Assembly: GCA_021018815.1 (NCBI GenBank) | Contig: JAITYX010000016.1 | Location: 4,727,001 to 4,791,000, forward strand | Source of the DNA: Talinum fruticosum | Taxonomy: Eukaryota; Streptophyta; Magnoliopsida; Caryophyllales; Talinaceae | Direction of reading: 5' to 3' | Length of the DNA stretch: 64,000 nucleotides | Part shown: positions 51,701 to 63,913 of the stretch, one piece after another | Layout of the letters: each line of letters starts with the position of its first letter | How positions within the stretch are numbered: the stretch's first letter is position 1 | Translations under genes and position numbers: made by a program | The notes under the pieces: model-generated | Told to the model about the DNA's origin: nothing | Seen by the model: the letters and a program-made list of their open reading frames with translations, nothing else | The model's database searches: none

Positions 51701-54700
51701 ACATTGAACAGTTGCTTATACAATTCCGCAAAACCAATGTCAAAAATCACATGCTAGAAAATTTAAAGGTAAAAAACAGACTATCTCTTGGAAACACTGA
51801 AAAAGGAAGTGAATTTAGAGAAATCAAATGGCTTTGCTTACTATTCTAATAGTGGGAAATAATATCCCCAAGAAGCAAAAAGGAAACCCATTTTTTTCTC
51901 AGTCAAACCCCAACTTTTCCATTTCATCTCGAGGTTGAGTGCTAAGAATCTGACCTCTGCAAGCTTCCCCTCATCCAGAATGTCAAAGACACTGAGTAGG
52001 AGATTCTCATATAGCCTAACATTGAGATGATATCCATCAGCCCAGTGACAAATTTCACCTGTCAAATCACCATCAGCTGGCCTCTCTGCGAGAGGAATTG
52101 CAACATCTCTAAGGGATCTTAAACATTCTGATTTATGGAGATCCTCGGTAGATGCGGGAAGGAACTGAACAAAAAATAGGAAATCGGAGTAAGATTGAAG
52201 CAAAATTAAAAATCAAACAGAAAAGGTAGAGTAAGATTGATCTCAAGATGGTATATTCAAAAAGGCACACAAGACCCTGAGATTCTTTAACTAATAAGAC
52301 CCTAATATTCCTCAATACTCCATTAACATTTGTAACTCTTACCTTTAATGTCCTATATAGGTCTTCTATTTTATGGAGGATTTTCCGTGCTTAGTGCTTA
52401 TTCTAACTAACTTTACTTCTCAGTCTAGCGCTCTCTCATCTACAGAGCCCAAACTCTGTCATTCCTCATGAGTACTATGTCACTTTCAGTTGTCGACATT
52501 AGGTTCAACAGAAGCAAGTATTCGTGACATATAAACATATGAGTTATTCACACCCTGATTGTCCGTTCTAAATCCTGCTCTAGGTAAGGAGGAAAAGAGA
52601 ATTAAGCAAATCTTATAGACCATACCAGTCTAGAAGAGATCCACGAATATCTTGCATTGTGTCCTTAAATTTGTCCATGTTCATGGGAAGCCTTACAGGA
52701 AATCTCAGATTGGTATATTACAAGGACAGAAACACACACTAACCTCCAAATAATAAATCAATCAATAAATAAAGAAAACCTGGAACTCCGTAGACTACAT
52801 ATTGCCCCTTGATGGGCTACGCTCACCTATTGTAAATAAACTGAATGACATATAATAAGTAAAAAAGAATGCAAAAGACAGGAGAAAAACATGAAATAGA
52901 AGTGAAAATGAGAGGCGGTAAACAAGAAAGCAAATACAAAAGAATGAAACAAAAAGAACTCGTATCTTGGACCATTGTCGACACTGGAAACTGCCACCCA
53001 GCAGCCTCACCTTTGGGTGACTAAAGCCTAAGTATTCAACCCTCTTCAATTGCAGCATTCTATAACTATATTTTGCAAATCAATTCAACAATCTAAATAG
53101 TTGCGAATTAATTATCTTATGACCAAATTTGTCAACCAGTCATTGATATGGGTATATTTTGCAGTGTGGAATTTGCTAAATTGTTGAAATCCATCCACAT
53201 TTCCTTTGTTTCTTCACAGAGGACCAGGGAAAACAAGGCATTCATCTAAGCATCTGTCGTAGATTCCTGTCCGTGCTACAATTGCGTGTCAATGCTTTAC
53301 CTTGTCTGGCCTCTCACATCACATGGGAACCTAATTCTTGGTGCCTTTACTACTTCGGTCGTAGTTTCACCTACAGAATTTTTTCAGCTTTAAATTATAG
53401 CGGACAAAGAAAATTATATTGCTATATTGTATTCTTTTGTGGTTTAGTAGGTTAACACTGATTATCAAACGTAGGCAAGCTCAACCTCTGAATAATTCTA
53501 TTGTGAGAATGAGGTGTGCACATCTAAACCCTCCCCCTCTTCCCAAACCCCCAAAAATAGGGCAGCCTAACACACCCCCTCTAGGTAGAACCCTGGTGCA
53601 AAAGTTTTGGTTTTAGATTTTTTTTTCATAAGATTCTCCTTTCATATTTGATCTCTCATTTTCCTCCCAAAATTTTTCTGTTTCACTGTAAAACTTGCTC
53701 AGACTTGAGTCTAGAATTTTAATCCCAGCAAAGACATTGCCATTAACAAGCTATGTCAGAAATACAACTGAAATTGATACTATTAGATGTGAATAAGCAG
53801 TCTGGAGAATCATGAACATTATCAAGGGAAAGGGAGAGAAAAATGTGTTTCGATAGAACATATAGTGGAGATGGCACAACAAAGAAGGACATACCTCAGA
53901 TTCTTCAATCTTTGCTAGAAGAATCTTCAATTCACTGGCCTTCTGTTTGGATTCTCCAAGATCAACAGCCGGATGATTGATGAGCCCCTCTTCCAAGATA
54001 TTTAACTGCGCTGACACCAAATCATATAATAACATGGAAATTCGGCCACCAAACATCAACAGCATCAACAAGAACCTAGAGGTAACTCATGACTATTTCT
54101 ATCATAAAGTATACACCTGGGCTAGTATCCAGGCTCATACCTGTGTGGATGTATTGCAACCATGTGTATGCTATGTTAGATAATATATAAAAGCAAGTGA
54201 GAGAGAAAGGGATCCCACCTGTCTTTTCTTCCATCTTGTATATGCCTTCTCATCAAGGAACTCTGACACTGAAATAGAGCATAACAATTCCAAAGGCACC
54301 AAAAGGGTGTCCATTCTTTTTCCAGCTTTTCCATCAACAGCATTAAGCAGCCCTTGTCTTGTTCTCATGTCCATAGACGCTGAAATCTGAATTCAAATGC
54401 AGAATTTTTGGAGAGAAGTACAAGATACTAACTCGCAAACAAACAATTATATCAAAGAGCAGTATTGCTTAACATATTCTGATTATATCAATCTGCACTA
54501 AGATAAAACAATAAGAAATTAACTACTTGGAAAACATATGATGATCATGTAACTTTTGGATTACCTCCATTTGAACCCGCATGGTTTCTAATAAACCAAC
54601 CACACCTGGTGCACCTTGTGACTTGGATGAGACATTGTCAGCTTTATGGCGCCTAAACTTTCTTAGCAGTCTAGACCTTTTCCCTTCTTTCTTTTCTTTC

Positions 54701-56943
54701 GTTGGCATAACAAGGCCTCTGCTGGTTGAGAAATCAACCCACCCACCCCCAAAAAAAATAAATAAAAAGAGAAATATAAATTTTTGATTTGAAGAAAGAG
54801 AAGGGAATTCTGTGACAATTGCATGCTGTTTTCTGAAAATCAAACTGATAAGCATTAAGATATACAAGCTAGGTCATACTCTAATGCTCCAACACATGCT
54901 AAAAGTATCTCATAAGCAGTTTGTCGAAGATCATCATCAGAGGTGCCTGTAAGAATCAAGACTAAAAACTAGTTACAAGCTCCGTAATTGACAAGTCTTG
55001 CTTGAACAAAATGTTTCAGTTACACCGCAAATCTTGCTTGAACAAAATATTTCAGCTATACTGCAAATCTTGCTTAAAATGTTTCAGCCATTAAGCGCTA
55101 TCATAATCAGCATTAACTTTCAAGCTATCATCTGTTCAAAAAATGAAAAGATTCCAGACTGGAGATCCAGTAAAATTTGAGACTTATGTTCCTTACATGG
55201 ACGAAGAAGAATATGTTTTAAATTGAAAATTTTCTTCTTTTCTGTCATCAAACAGCTCTTCTCAGCCATTTCCCTGTAAGTTGTTTCCATATATATGCTT
55301 AAATCCATTATTTATAGTTCAGCCACATATTACCATTTACAGATCTAAAGGATCCATCAAAATCAACTCTTAAGTTGACTTAACATGCAGTATTGACAAT
55401 AATCAAGACTCAGAAAATGTTTAGTGAGGCCAAACAATGGCTACCATCCATATTGGCATTTTATGCTACCTTGTAGGCAATTCATTCTAAGAAAAAGATG
55501 TCTCCAGTACCAATCTTTGTAATCTATTACCATATCATCTATCTGAATTCTTTTGCACATTTATTTATAGGCACAAGAGCTACTTCGATGTTGAGTTTTG
55601 TTTTTCGGTTTTTTAATGATTACGGGTTGTTCTTCACTCAAGTTATGTTAGTTGGAGATCTGAACTTTTTCCTTAAAAGGGAGAGAAAAGGAGGGGGCTA
55701 ATTAAGCATTCTGAGATTCTTTTTCTTTTGGATTTTTTTTTTGGTGGGGAGGGAGAGGAGGGGTTATTATCCATCTTCTAATTTAAGCTTCTATAAGATA
55801 CTTAAATTTTGCAAGTAGAGATGTACATGAGCAGTCCAAATAATGACATTCTTTCAGCATTTAATTATAGCTCACTGGTAACTAAGAACAATTCTCAGGT
55901 CGAAGACCAGTTTATTGGTGCAATTGATTAACACACCATCTGAATTGAAAACTATTGGTTGTGCCTGCCATTTCTTCCAGAATGAATATTCATTTTGGAT
56001 CAGATAGTAATCTTTTTTAAAACTAACAATAAAAATACCAATGATCTTGTGATGCTCTGCATATAAATAACTGTTCATAGAGAGTTCAGTTTATACGAGG
56101 AATGGAAATGAAGGTTGTCCATACGGAATAAAGTACTCAGTCGTTAAACATGTAAAATATACAAGCTAAGTGTGCATCATCAAAGTCTATACTTGCCTGT
56201 TGCAAAAGGTGGCAACATAGGGACGAGATCTGAAGCCTCATTTGACTTTTGTCTTGGAAGCCTTTGTCTATTGATTTCATCCGTATCATCTTCATCGTCA
56301 AAGTCATCAATGTCATCCAATGATAAATCTGATTTTGAAAAGCTAAGAAGGGGCGATATTGCCACTCCTGGAATAGGTGGTGGAGCTCGTCTTGGAGGTG
56401 AACCAGAACTTCCAGGATTCGTAACAAGAGAAATGTCATTGGCAGAGCTACATTCATTCTGCACACATAACCAACCGTAGTTAAGGAATCCTGGTACTGA
56501 TAAGCTAACGCATGGACTGACTAGTCTTTCTTTCTGCTATCATCGAACTCAAAAGACCACACATTTCATAATATCCCATTGCACATATTTACGGTAAGTA
56601 CATACCCTTGGGAATTTTGAACCATCATGATAGTCTCTAATAGCTTCAGAGAATTCAACTACGTCACCTACATCAGCGTTAATGAACTAAGTAAACATGA
56701 CAATCAACCTGGACAAGAAAACGAAAAAAAAAAAAAAAACCCCGACAAGCCACTACCTTTCTTCACACAGTTAAGAACATAATGAACACTGACTTTATCC
56801 AAATCAACATCATCTAATGAAGCAGCCCCAGGAGGTAGCACGAAATTCTTAATCAAACTACCCGAAAGCACAAATTTGAGAAGCACACGCCTGTCACGCC
56901 GGTATCTCTGCAGGAGCTGAGCCGCATTTTCCCTGTTTCCCAT
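36776..56943 (-). CDS. MUN-domain (DUF810, UNC13-like) protein, PATROL1-like, 25 exons
   Basis: PATROL1 is a plant Munc13-like factor that helps deliver the proton ATPase AHA1 to the plasma membrane, notably in guard cells. Exons (minus): 56943-56757, 56667-56606, 56458-56197, 54946-54880, 54718-54565, 54386-54219, 54005-53895, 52164-51955, 51653-51552, 51292-51065, 50547-50473, 50295-50215, 49116-48931, 48827-48672, 46929-46837, 45862-45791, 44394-44277, 42385-42207, 41808-41727, 41264-41178, 41075-40969, 39266-39189, 39001-38906, 38140-38045, 36946-36776. They join in phase to 3228 nt, 1075 aa plus stop (PATROL1 is 1101 aa). Landmarks: N-terminal LLQRYRRDRRVLLKF and LPPGAASLDDVDLDKVSV; SSGSPPRRAPPPIP; acidic DDIDDFDDEDD; MDMRTRQGLLNAV; DLTGEICHWADGYHLNVRLYE; QRYGSSIVEVYRIVDE; DLREPFIDNLYKP; EFFICGGDGLPRE; C-terminus KKQFKVPKATA. 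MHD1/MHD2 cover about the last two thirds. One of several plant paralogs is possible, but PATROL1 fits best. Confidence 0.88.
54947..56196 (-). other. GC-AG intron 3 of the PATROL1-like gene
   Basis: Exon 3 ends ...GCAACAG followed by GCAAGT, the consensus of the rare GC donor, and exon 4 starts after TTCTTACAG. Only this choice keeps the frame (FATG|TSDDDLRQTAYEILL). The nearby GT two bases later (GGCAA|GTATAG) would leave the frame out of register. Confidence 0.8.
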
Positions 56944-58319
56944 AACAAATCCAAAACAGGACAGAGAAACCCAGATTGTAGCCAATGCAATTTGATAAAA
57001 TAACAAAAATCATAATCATCACCCTAGGATGAACCCCCACCAAATTAAAGCAGGTTCTAGGTTAAATCCAACATACACCAACCTCATTACCCCTGAACAA
57101 AAGAGAAGCTGTATCTAAAATTTTGATTCATATGAAGCATGATGAACATATAAAGTACAAGGGCAAGAAATTCCACAAACCCTTCCATTGATTTCAGCTG
57201 AAAATGTACGTTCCACCAATCCCTAATCTGCGATTAGTTTCCTGAACAATGAATTCCACACCACATTAACCTTGATTATGATTGCCATGCAAATGATATA
57301 CAATTTCAATCAACGTCACCGAGAACAATATTAGACAGATTTAGATCAACATTAATGGCAAGTTAATATCAATGATTTTGAAGGGTAGATTTCATCAAAT
57401 TCGCAATAAATGATGAATTAAACTTAAAGAAGTGAAGATCACATTTCACTCAATAAAGCGTTCCAAGGCGTGCGTTACACGATTTTGCTGGAAATGTCAA
57501 CGTTAATGTGACTATCGAATTTCCAAATTTTGATTTGGGGAAAAAATCACCAATGTTAGCGTCTAGTGGGAATAGGGCACCTCTGAGAAAAACAATCTGG
57601 GGCTGAATTACGCTCAATTTGAGCGAGAGAGAGAGAGAGAGAGAGAATAGCTTATTCGAGAACCAAAAATGGAATTCAATCTGCACTTTGTTGAGCGCCC
57701 AACGACGATCATTGATGTGTCCATGCAAAAAAAAATTCGGCACAAAAATGGTTAAAATGTTATTTAATTTCATGTAACCTCAGTAAAACTCTCTTTTCCA
57801 TAATGAGAGATTCAATTTAAGATTCACTTTTGATTTTTAATACTTCTAATGGAACCTACTCAATTGTATTTTTATAATCTTATTTAATTTTTATTTCACA
57901 TATTACAAATAATTATAATTATTTTTAATACATATTTTAAATATGTTTAAAAAAATAAGATGTTAATTATTTAACAAAAATTTGATTTCGTCTTTTTTAA
58001 GGGAAAATATGATCTCATTCCAATTGATAGAACATCCAAGCATACATAGTGAGATATTCAAGGAGGACAACCTCCCACCCAAACATTCTCTGTCTCTCAC
58101 GGAATACCTTTCAATAAGTGGTAAGCTCGTCGTATTTCCCGTCCCTTTTAACATGTGGGGAATAACAAAAATTTGATTTAGTTTTATATAGAAATACCTA
58201 ATGGTTCTTCTAAAAAGAAGTTGTTGCTAGATTTAGCTCACCTTAAACCCTTTGAGCTTTCTACTAGAGTGTGGGTCGAAAATGATCCGAAATCGGTCCT
58301 AAAGTTGGTTAGTAACTGA

Positions 58320-58358
58320 TGTTTTATTAATCAAAATTAATCTTTGATTAATAAAACA
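58320..58358. repeat. Perfect 16-bp inverted repeat
   Basis: TGTTTTATTAATCAAA and its exact reverse complement are separated by 7 bp (ATTAATC). It is probably a small foldback element or chance in AT-rich DNA; no target duplication was noticed. Confidence 0.85.
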
Positions 58359-58584
58359 TACTTTTCTTTGATTAAAAAAAAAAGAAGTCGTTGCTTTGCA
58401 CTAATTGAGAGATTGAGCTAAATTATAAAATTACAAAAGTAAGAGAGAGAGAGAGAAATTCGAGGAAGAAAAGGGGGAGGAGAGAAAGAGTATGGGGTTT
58501 CCTGCACTTAATAATTATTAATTAACCCCTCTCTCAACCTCTCGTCCTCTCTCAGCCTCAAAATTGAGAGTACTTGAAACATAC

Positions 58585-58651
58585 ATTAAAATTACTTAAT
58601 TATAATTATTAATGATAAAAAAATTAATAATTATAATTAAGTAATTTTAAT
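58585..58651. repeat. Perfect 29-bp inverted repeat with 9-bp loop
   Basis: The left arm 58585-58613 and the right arm 58623-58651 are exact reverse complements, separated by GATAAAAAA. Arm composition is nearly pure A/T with one C/G pair (ATTACTTAATTA). A recent foldback MITE core is likely. Confidence 0.92.
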
Positions 58652-60214
58652 ATAATTATCAATAAAAAAATTAAAAATTGTGAAACAAAAATTACTAAGT
58701 TTATAAAAAAAATACGTATATACATAATATAATAAAATTGACCGTGTTTCATTAAAATTATTAAATATTAAAAATAAATCTCAAACTAACTCCCTCACCG
58801 TGGATATAAAAATTTACAGTGGAAGAAAGATGTAATTTGATTTGAAAGGATGCTATTTTGCTAATATGACACGAATTTAATCTCATTAAATAGATAAAAT
58901 TGGGGATGGTTTAAGTGAATCTCAAATCCCGTCTCTCCTCCCTCTTTTCTCTCTTTAGTTCTTATTTCATTGGAGGTGGTCTTAGGTACATAAAAATTGC
59001 ACACAATACACAATGCCCCCAAACACACCCTATGTAAAAACTTAGCGTCGATAATTCGACTTCGGGTAGAAATCGTGTCGGTCATCGGATAAAATTTTTT
59101 GTTCGACATCCGATTTTTTCGGGTCGACAATTCGGACAAGTATAAATTCATATTAAAATCGGATTCAAACAATAGAAATATAAAAATTAATTTTTTCATA
59201 TCATACCTGGACCCAATTTTTTTCAGATCGGACAAATTCGGGTAATAAGATCAAACAAAATTTTACCAGCGTTATGAAAAATATAAAAAAATTGAACTAG
59301 TGAATGAATTGGGCAAAGGGCCTAAGAAAGGTGGTATCAGGATGTAGCTTAACAAAAAATGCACAATGCAACGAAAGTAATAAGTGTAGCCTAGCAAAAG
59401 TAGTAAACATTTTATGTGCGCAAATTTCAACAATACAAGCAATGATAAGGTTAACTATAAATTGGTGATTTTATTAAATTTTATTTTATCTTTTTACCTT
59501 CTATACTTTTTTTAAAAATTGCTTAATTTTTTTCTAAAGAAAATATTCTATCAGTCAAGGTTTATTTTCAATATTTATAAAAAAAATATTTTATTTTTTA
59601 ATCAACTTCTGTCCAAAAATTGTCGATCTAACAATAACATGTTTACCAAAAACTAACCTATTGTTCACATAAATTTAAACAATCGTTCACTAAGAATTAG
59701 AAAAGTTTCATCACACTAGAGTGCGCAATTATTCACCAAAAATTTATCCATAAAAAATATTCACTAAAATAGCGATGTATTATCCATTAAAATTAACACA
59801 TTATTCACTAAAAATAAATCAATTATCCGTTAAATTTTAACCTAATGTTTACTAAATAATAACCTATTCTTATTAAAAAAAAATAATAATAATAACCTAT
59901 TAGTGCTCAACCCTTTTTTCCTCTCTCAACGAAACCCTAATCTTGCATCCAAAACTGACAAACCACTGCCTTATTGCACCATCATCACTGCCACCAAGGC
60001 ACCAGCTAGTCCACGGCCATGGCCACCACCAACCTCTTTGCAAAAAAAAAAAAAAAAATCAACAAGTATACTTAAAGTTGTAAATTTCTATTTTTCCAAT
60101 TCCTAATTATTATAAACTTATAAATATTCAATCCCTAATGATATAACAGTTCAACCCAAAATGAACTCTTCCCTTCTTTTTCTTTCATGTTATGTTTTTT
60201 TAATTTTTTTTACC

Positions 60215-60470
60215 AAGTCTTCTGTAAAATCATCTCACTTAAAATTACTATGGAACGAAATTTTTATAATGATTTTAAGTATATTGAGGGTCACTAATAA
60301 TTTATTTACGGATTACTCCAATAAAAGTGACATCTTGATAAATTATTAGTCACTCTCAAATTAAAAGTCATTATAATGTAAGTTATTAGTTATATTAAAA
60401 CATTTAAAAAATTATCTCGTCTCACAATAATTTCTATATGAGACGATCTCATATAAAAATTTGAGTAGAA
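60215..60470. repeat. Foldback MITE-like repeat
   Basis: Inner arms 60266-60305 and 60338-60374 are imperfect reverse complements around GTCACTAATAATTTAT. The right flank carries ATGAGACGATCTCAT, a near-palindrome common in plant MITEs. Outer limits are approximate and no target duplication was identified. Confidence 0.55.
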
Positions 60471-60788
60471 CAATAACTAGACGTTGGGGAAGGGGGGAGG
60501 GAATCCCACCAATCGAAGGCATCCATGCTTAATAAATTGGCAGATAAAACATTTAATCAAAAGATAGCAATCGTTGTATCACAGAAACTATACCCTACAT
60601 AATAATACATCGATCACAAGACAAGCAGAAGCAAGGAGACATGCTTTGACTCCTTGGCTGCTTACTATGCTTAAGCATTCCGAACCAGAACTGCCTACCC
60701 AAAAATCATCACCCTCAATTAAACAAAAATGATTTTATGTACCATTCTACGCACCCAACTGGCTAGGCTTGGTTCCATCTATACGGAA

Positions 60789-63700
60789 TCAAAGCTCTGC
60801 TTCTTCGACTGCATTGCTCAGCTCGAGTGTCATCTTAATGTTCATAGCAGCCAATTCTGCAGCAAGATATCGGAAGACAAAGGGCATAGCAACAGTTTCC
60901 ATTCCCTTGCTTGACTTACAAGCATGGCAGAACGCCTTTTGGGAGCCCTTGGAGGAGGCAACCCACCAATTTTGGGCATTCTTGGCCTGAGTGGTTCAAT
61001 GATTGTGGTAGAAAGGATGCTTCCACAAAGAGAGCAAACATCAGCAATGTGATAATCGGAGCTTTTATGTAACCTATCATGCAATAAATAAGCGGCACCA
61101 TGTGCAAGCATAGCATCTCTTTCCATTTCACCAAAACGAATACCTCCACCACGCTTTCTTCCCTTGATTGGCTGTCGTGTCACTTGATCAACAGTTCCAG
61201 TCGAACGGACCTGAGGAACAGATTATATAACAAAATAAAAAATCATGACATAGAATAATGAAACAATTTCTCCTGTACAAGAGTGGAGCAGTCCACGGAT
61301 AATCCTACCACTATGTTATCAATCATTTCCCAATCCAACACCTTGTTATTATCTTTTTTCCCACTGCCACTACATTCACTGTTATGGGATAATGATGCCA
61401 CCGATCACCCGATGTTTTTTCCACATTACCACTATTATCATCCCAAAATAGTGAACATAGTGGCATGGAGGAAAAAGAAAATAAATTAGTGACAGATTTG
61501 AAAAAAATGAAAACAGTGGTAAAATGATCCATGAACTTGACAAGAATGCATCATATAAGAAACAAAGTGCCACTTGATCAACATTCCCCACATATATAAG
61601 AAAGCACATAAAACCCTGTAATAATTGGATCGGGGATTTTGTCAGGTTGAATGTAATAAACCTTGTACTGGAACTGAATTTACTATTTTGATTCCAGTAC
61701 ATGTTTGGTTATTGAGAATATAGAAATTAAAGAATCACCTTGTAGTTATGATTTACCCCAATGTAATCATGATTGTGTTACAAGATGGATTGCATTACAT
61801 TGCCATCACATCATATCCAACCAAATGCTATGAAGGAGCACAACAATTGTGACATAAATACAAATCAGACATGGACAAGTCATAACCTTATTGTGCTGCA
61901 ATCCCTTTCAGATGATGACCAACAAAAGCTTTGTTTTTTTCTATTAGAGAAAAACAAACGGAGGGCAACAAAGGATACGAAACCTGAAACTAGAAAATCA
62001 ATTGGAAAGGGCAGAAGGTGGCATACCTGAAATTTATCTGACACCATATGCCGCAGTCGTTGGTAATAAACAGGCCCAATAAAGATCTCAAATGTTAGTT
62101 CTGTTCCATAAACTCCACTATACATAACTTCTCTACCATGTCTTTGAAAACCCCGTGCCCTTAACATAGAACCAAGCTCATCAACTAATTCAGTCTTAGA
62201 TTCATTCTCTCCACTAGCCTTCTTGGTGCAGTTCTCAAAAGGTGTTGCATCAACAAACTTCCCATGTAAACTCCCACCCTATGACAAGCAAAAAGAAAGA
62301 ACAGAGTAAATATGCTGTATGTATTTTTGTCAATGCATAAAACTTTTACAGTTTTCTCCAACTCATGCTAGTACAAGTAATCAAGCATCTATATCTTCTT
62401 AGAACAAACACAAGTCTCAATTACTTGATATGCCTATCTACAGGCAGAAAAGCAATTGATATGCCTATGCAACCATGCCTACTTGAGCATGAGGAAACAA
62501 GTACGCAGCTATCCTGATGATACTGAAGCAAAAGTAGACACATGCTTAGCCCACAGGTGAGGACAACCACAAGGGTTATTTGCTGTGCTACCACAGGAGT
62601 TAATCCACATAAGAAAGCAAAAACAAAGGTTCTGCTAATGATCAGCTACCTATCATAACCCACCGCTAAACTATTTAACATCAACATAAGGAAGAAATTA
62701 ACAAAATATCAGCTGCTTGTGGTCACCTTAGCAGCCATGGATTCCAAAAGCATAGCAATTGTCATCCTCGAAGGAAATGCATGTGGATTGATGATAAGGT
62801 CTGGACGCATCCCTGTGTTTTCTGAAAATGGCATATCAATATCTGGCCATAACCGTGAGCAGACACCCTTCTGCCCATGTCTGCTGCTAAATTTATCCCC
62901 AATGATAGGATTTCTTGGTCGCCGCAACCGGATATTTACCTGATTATTCAACAAGAAAGGTTGATACCAATATGTTTGAATTAGTGACAAAATAAACACT
63001 TAAATGTGACAAATTCAGGTATATTGTTTGTTATCTTTAACTACAGAACTCCAAATATATTAAAGATTCTTGTCAACAAAAAGAAGTGCCCAAGGATGCC
63101 AACGAATTCAACTCTCAAAGCTTCAAGAAAAATTGGGGAATAGACATTCAACCACAAATAATACCACAATATATATATTAAACAGATATACAGGCTACAG
63201 CACTTGATAAAGTCAAAAGATCAACTACATAATATAAATTTGAGTTCTATCATAGTGTCATAACATGAGCAGCAACAGCATATGTCTATGTCAGAGGAAA
63301 GAGACAAAAAAAAAAAAAGAAGCTAAAGATGCTTAACATATCTTCTACCGCACTATTTTATGTGCATTATCTTGGATGGGTAAGACTCCTCAAACCAAGG
63401 GTCCAGTCTGTTTGCAAATGGCACCCTAGTAAAAGGATGATGAGTGAGAAAGGTAGAGAGAAAGCTCCCTCATACATCCAATATGAACCCAGATTGTATG
63501 AAAGTTAGGCTTTCTCCAATGGACAACCCTATGATAACAATTCTTTTTGCACCCATGAGAAAGACCTCCTTTCTAGTCATGATATAAGACCTGATATTGG
63601 ATGGCATACAGAACTCACACTCACAGCAAAAGGATTTCTATAGTTACTAAACAGCAAAAGGATTTCCATAGTTACTAACCCCCCTTGTTACAACCACACT

Positions 63701-63869
63701 ACAACTTGTACTAATTTCTACCCTTTTTTGGCTCTTCCAGGGGCAAGATTGCAGACATATCTCTGATCAACAAGTCTAAACTTAAATTACAAGAGAGTAG
63801 AGACAGACAAATGGGAATAGAATCATCATCACTCTCAGAAGATCAGTCAAGTATACTTTGAATGCTAGC

Positions 63870-63913
<44 letters not shown>

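Larger units (their letters stand above)
56944..60788. other. Intergenic between PATROL1-like gene and NRPA2
   Basis: Holds the PATROL1-like 5' leader and promoter, including a (GA)n tract at 57624-57646. Two perfect hairpins occur at 58320-58358 and 58585-58651. The segment 59040-59275 is a degenerate repeat sharing motifs with 28290-28530, and a foldback repeat lies near 60215-60470. The remainder is AT-rich, with no gene recognised. Confidence 0.6.

Noticed and set aside
54581..54787. Plus-strand ORFs over PATROL1-like exons (also 56172-56480)
   Set aside because: Antisense shadows of coding exons 5 and 3.
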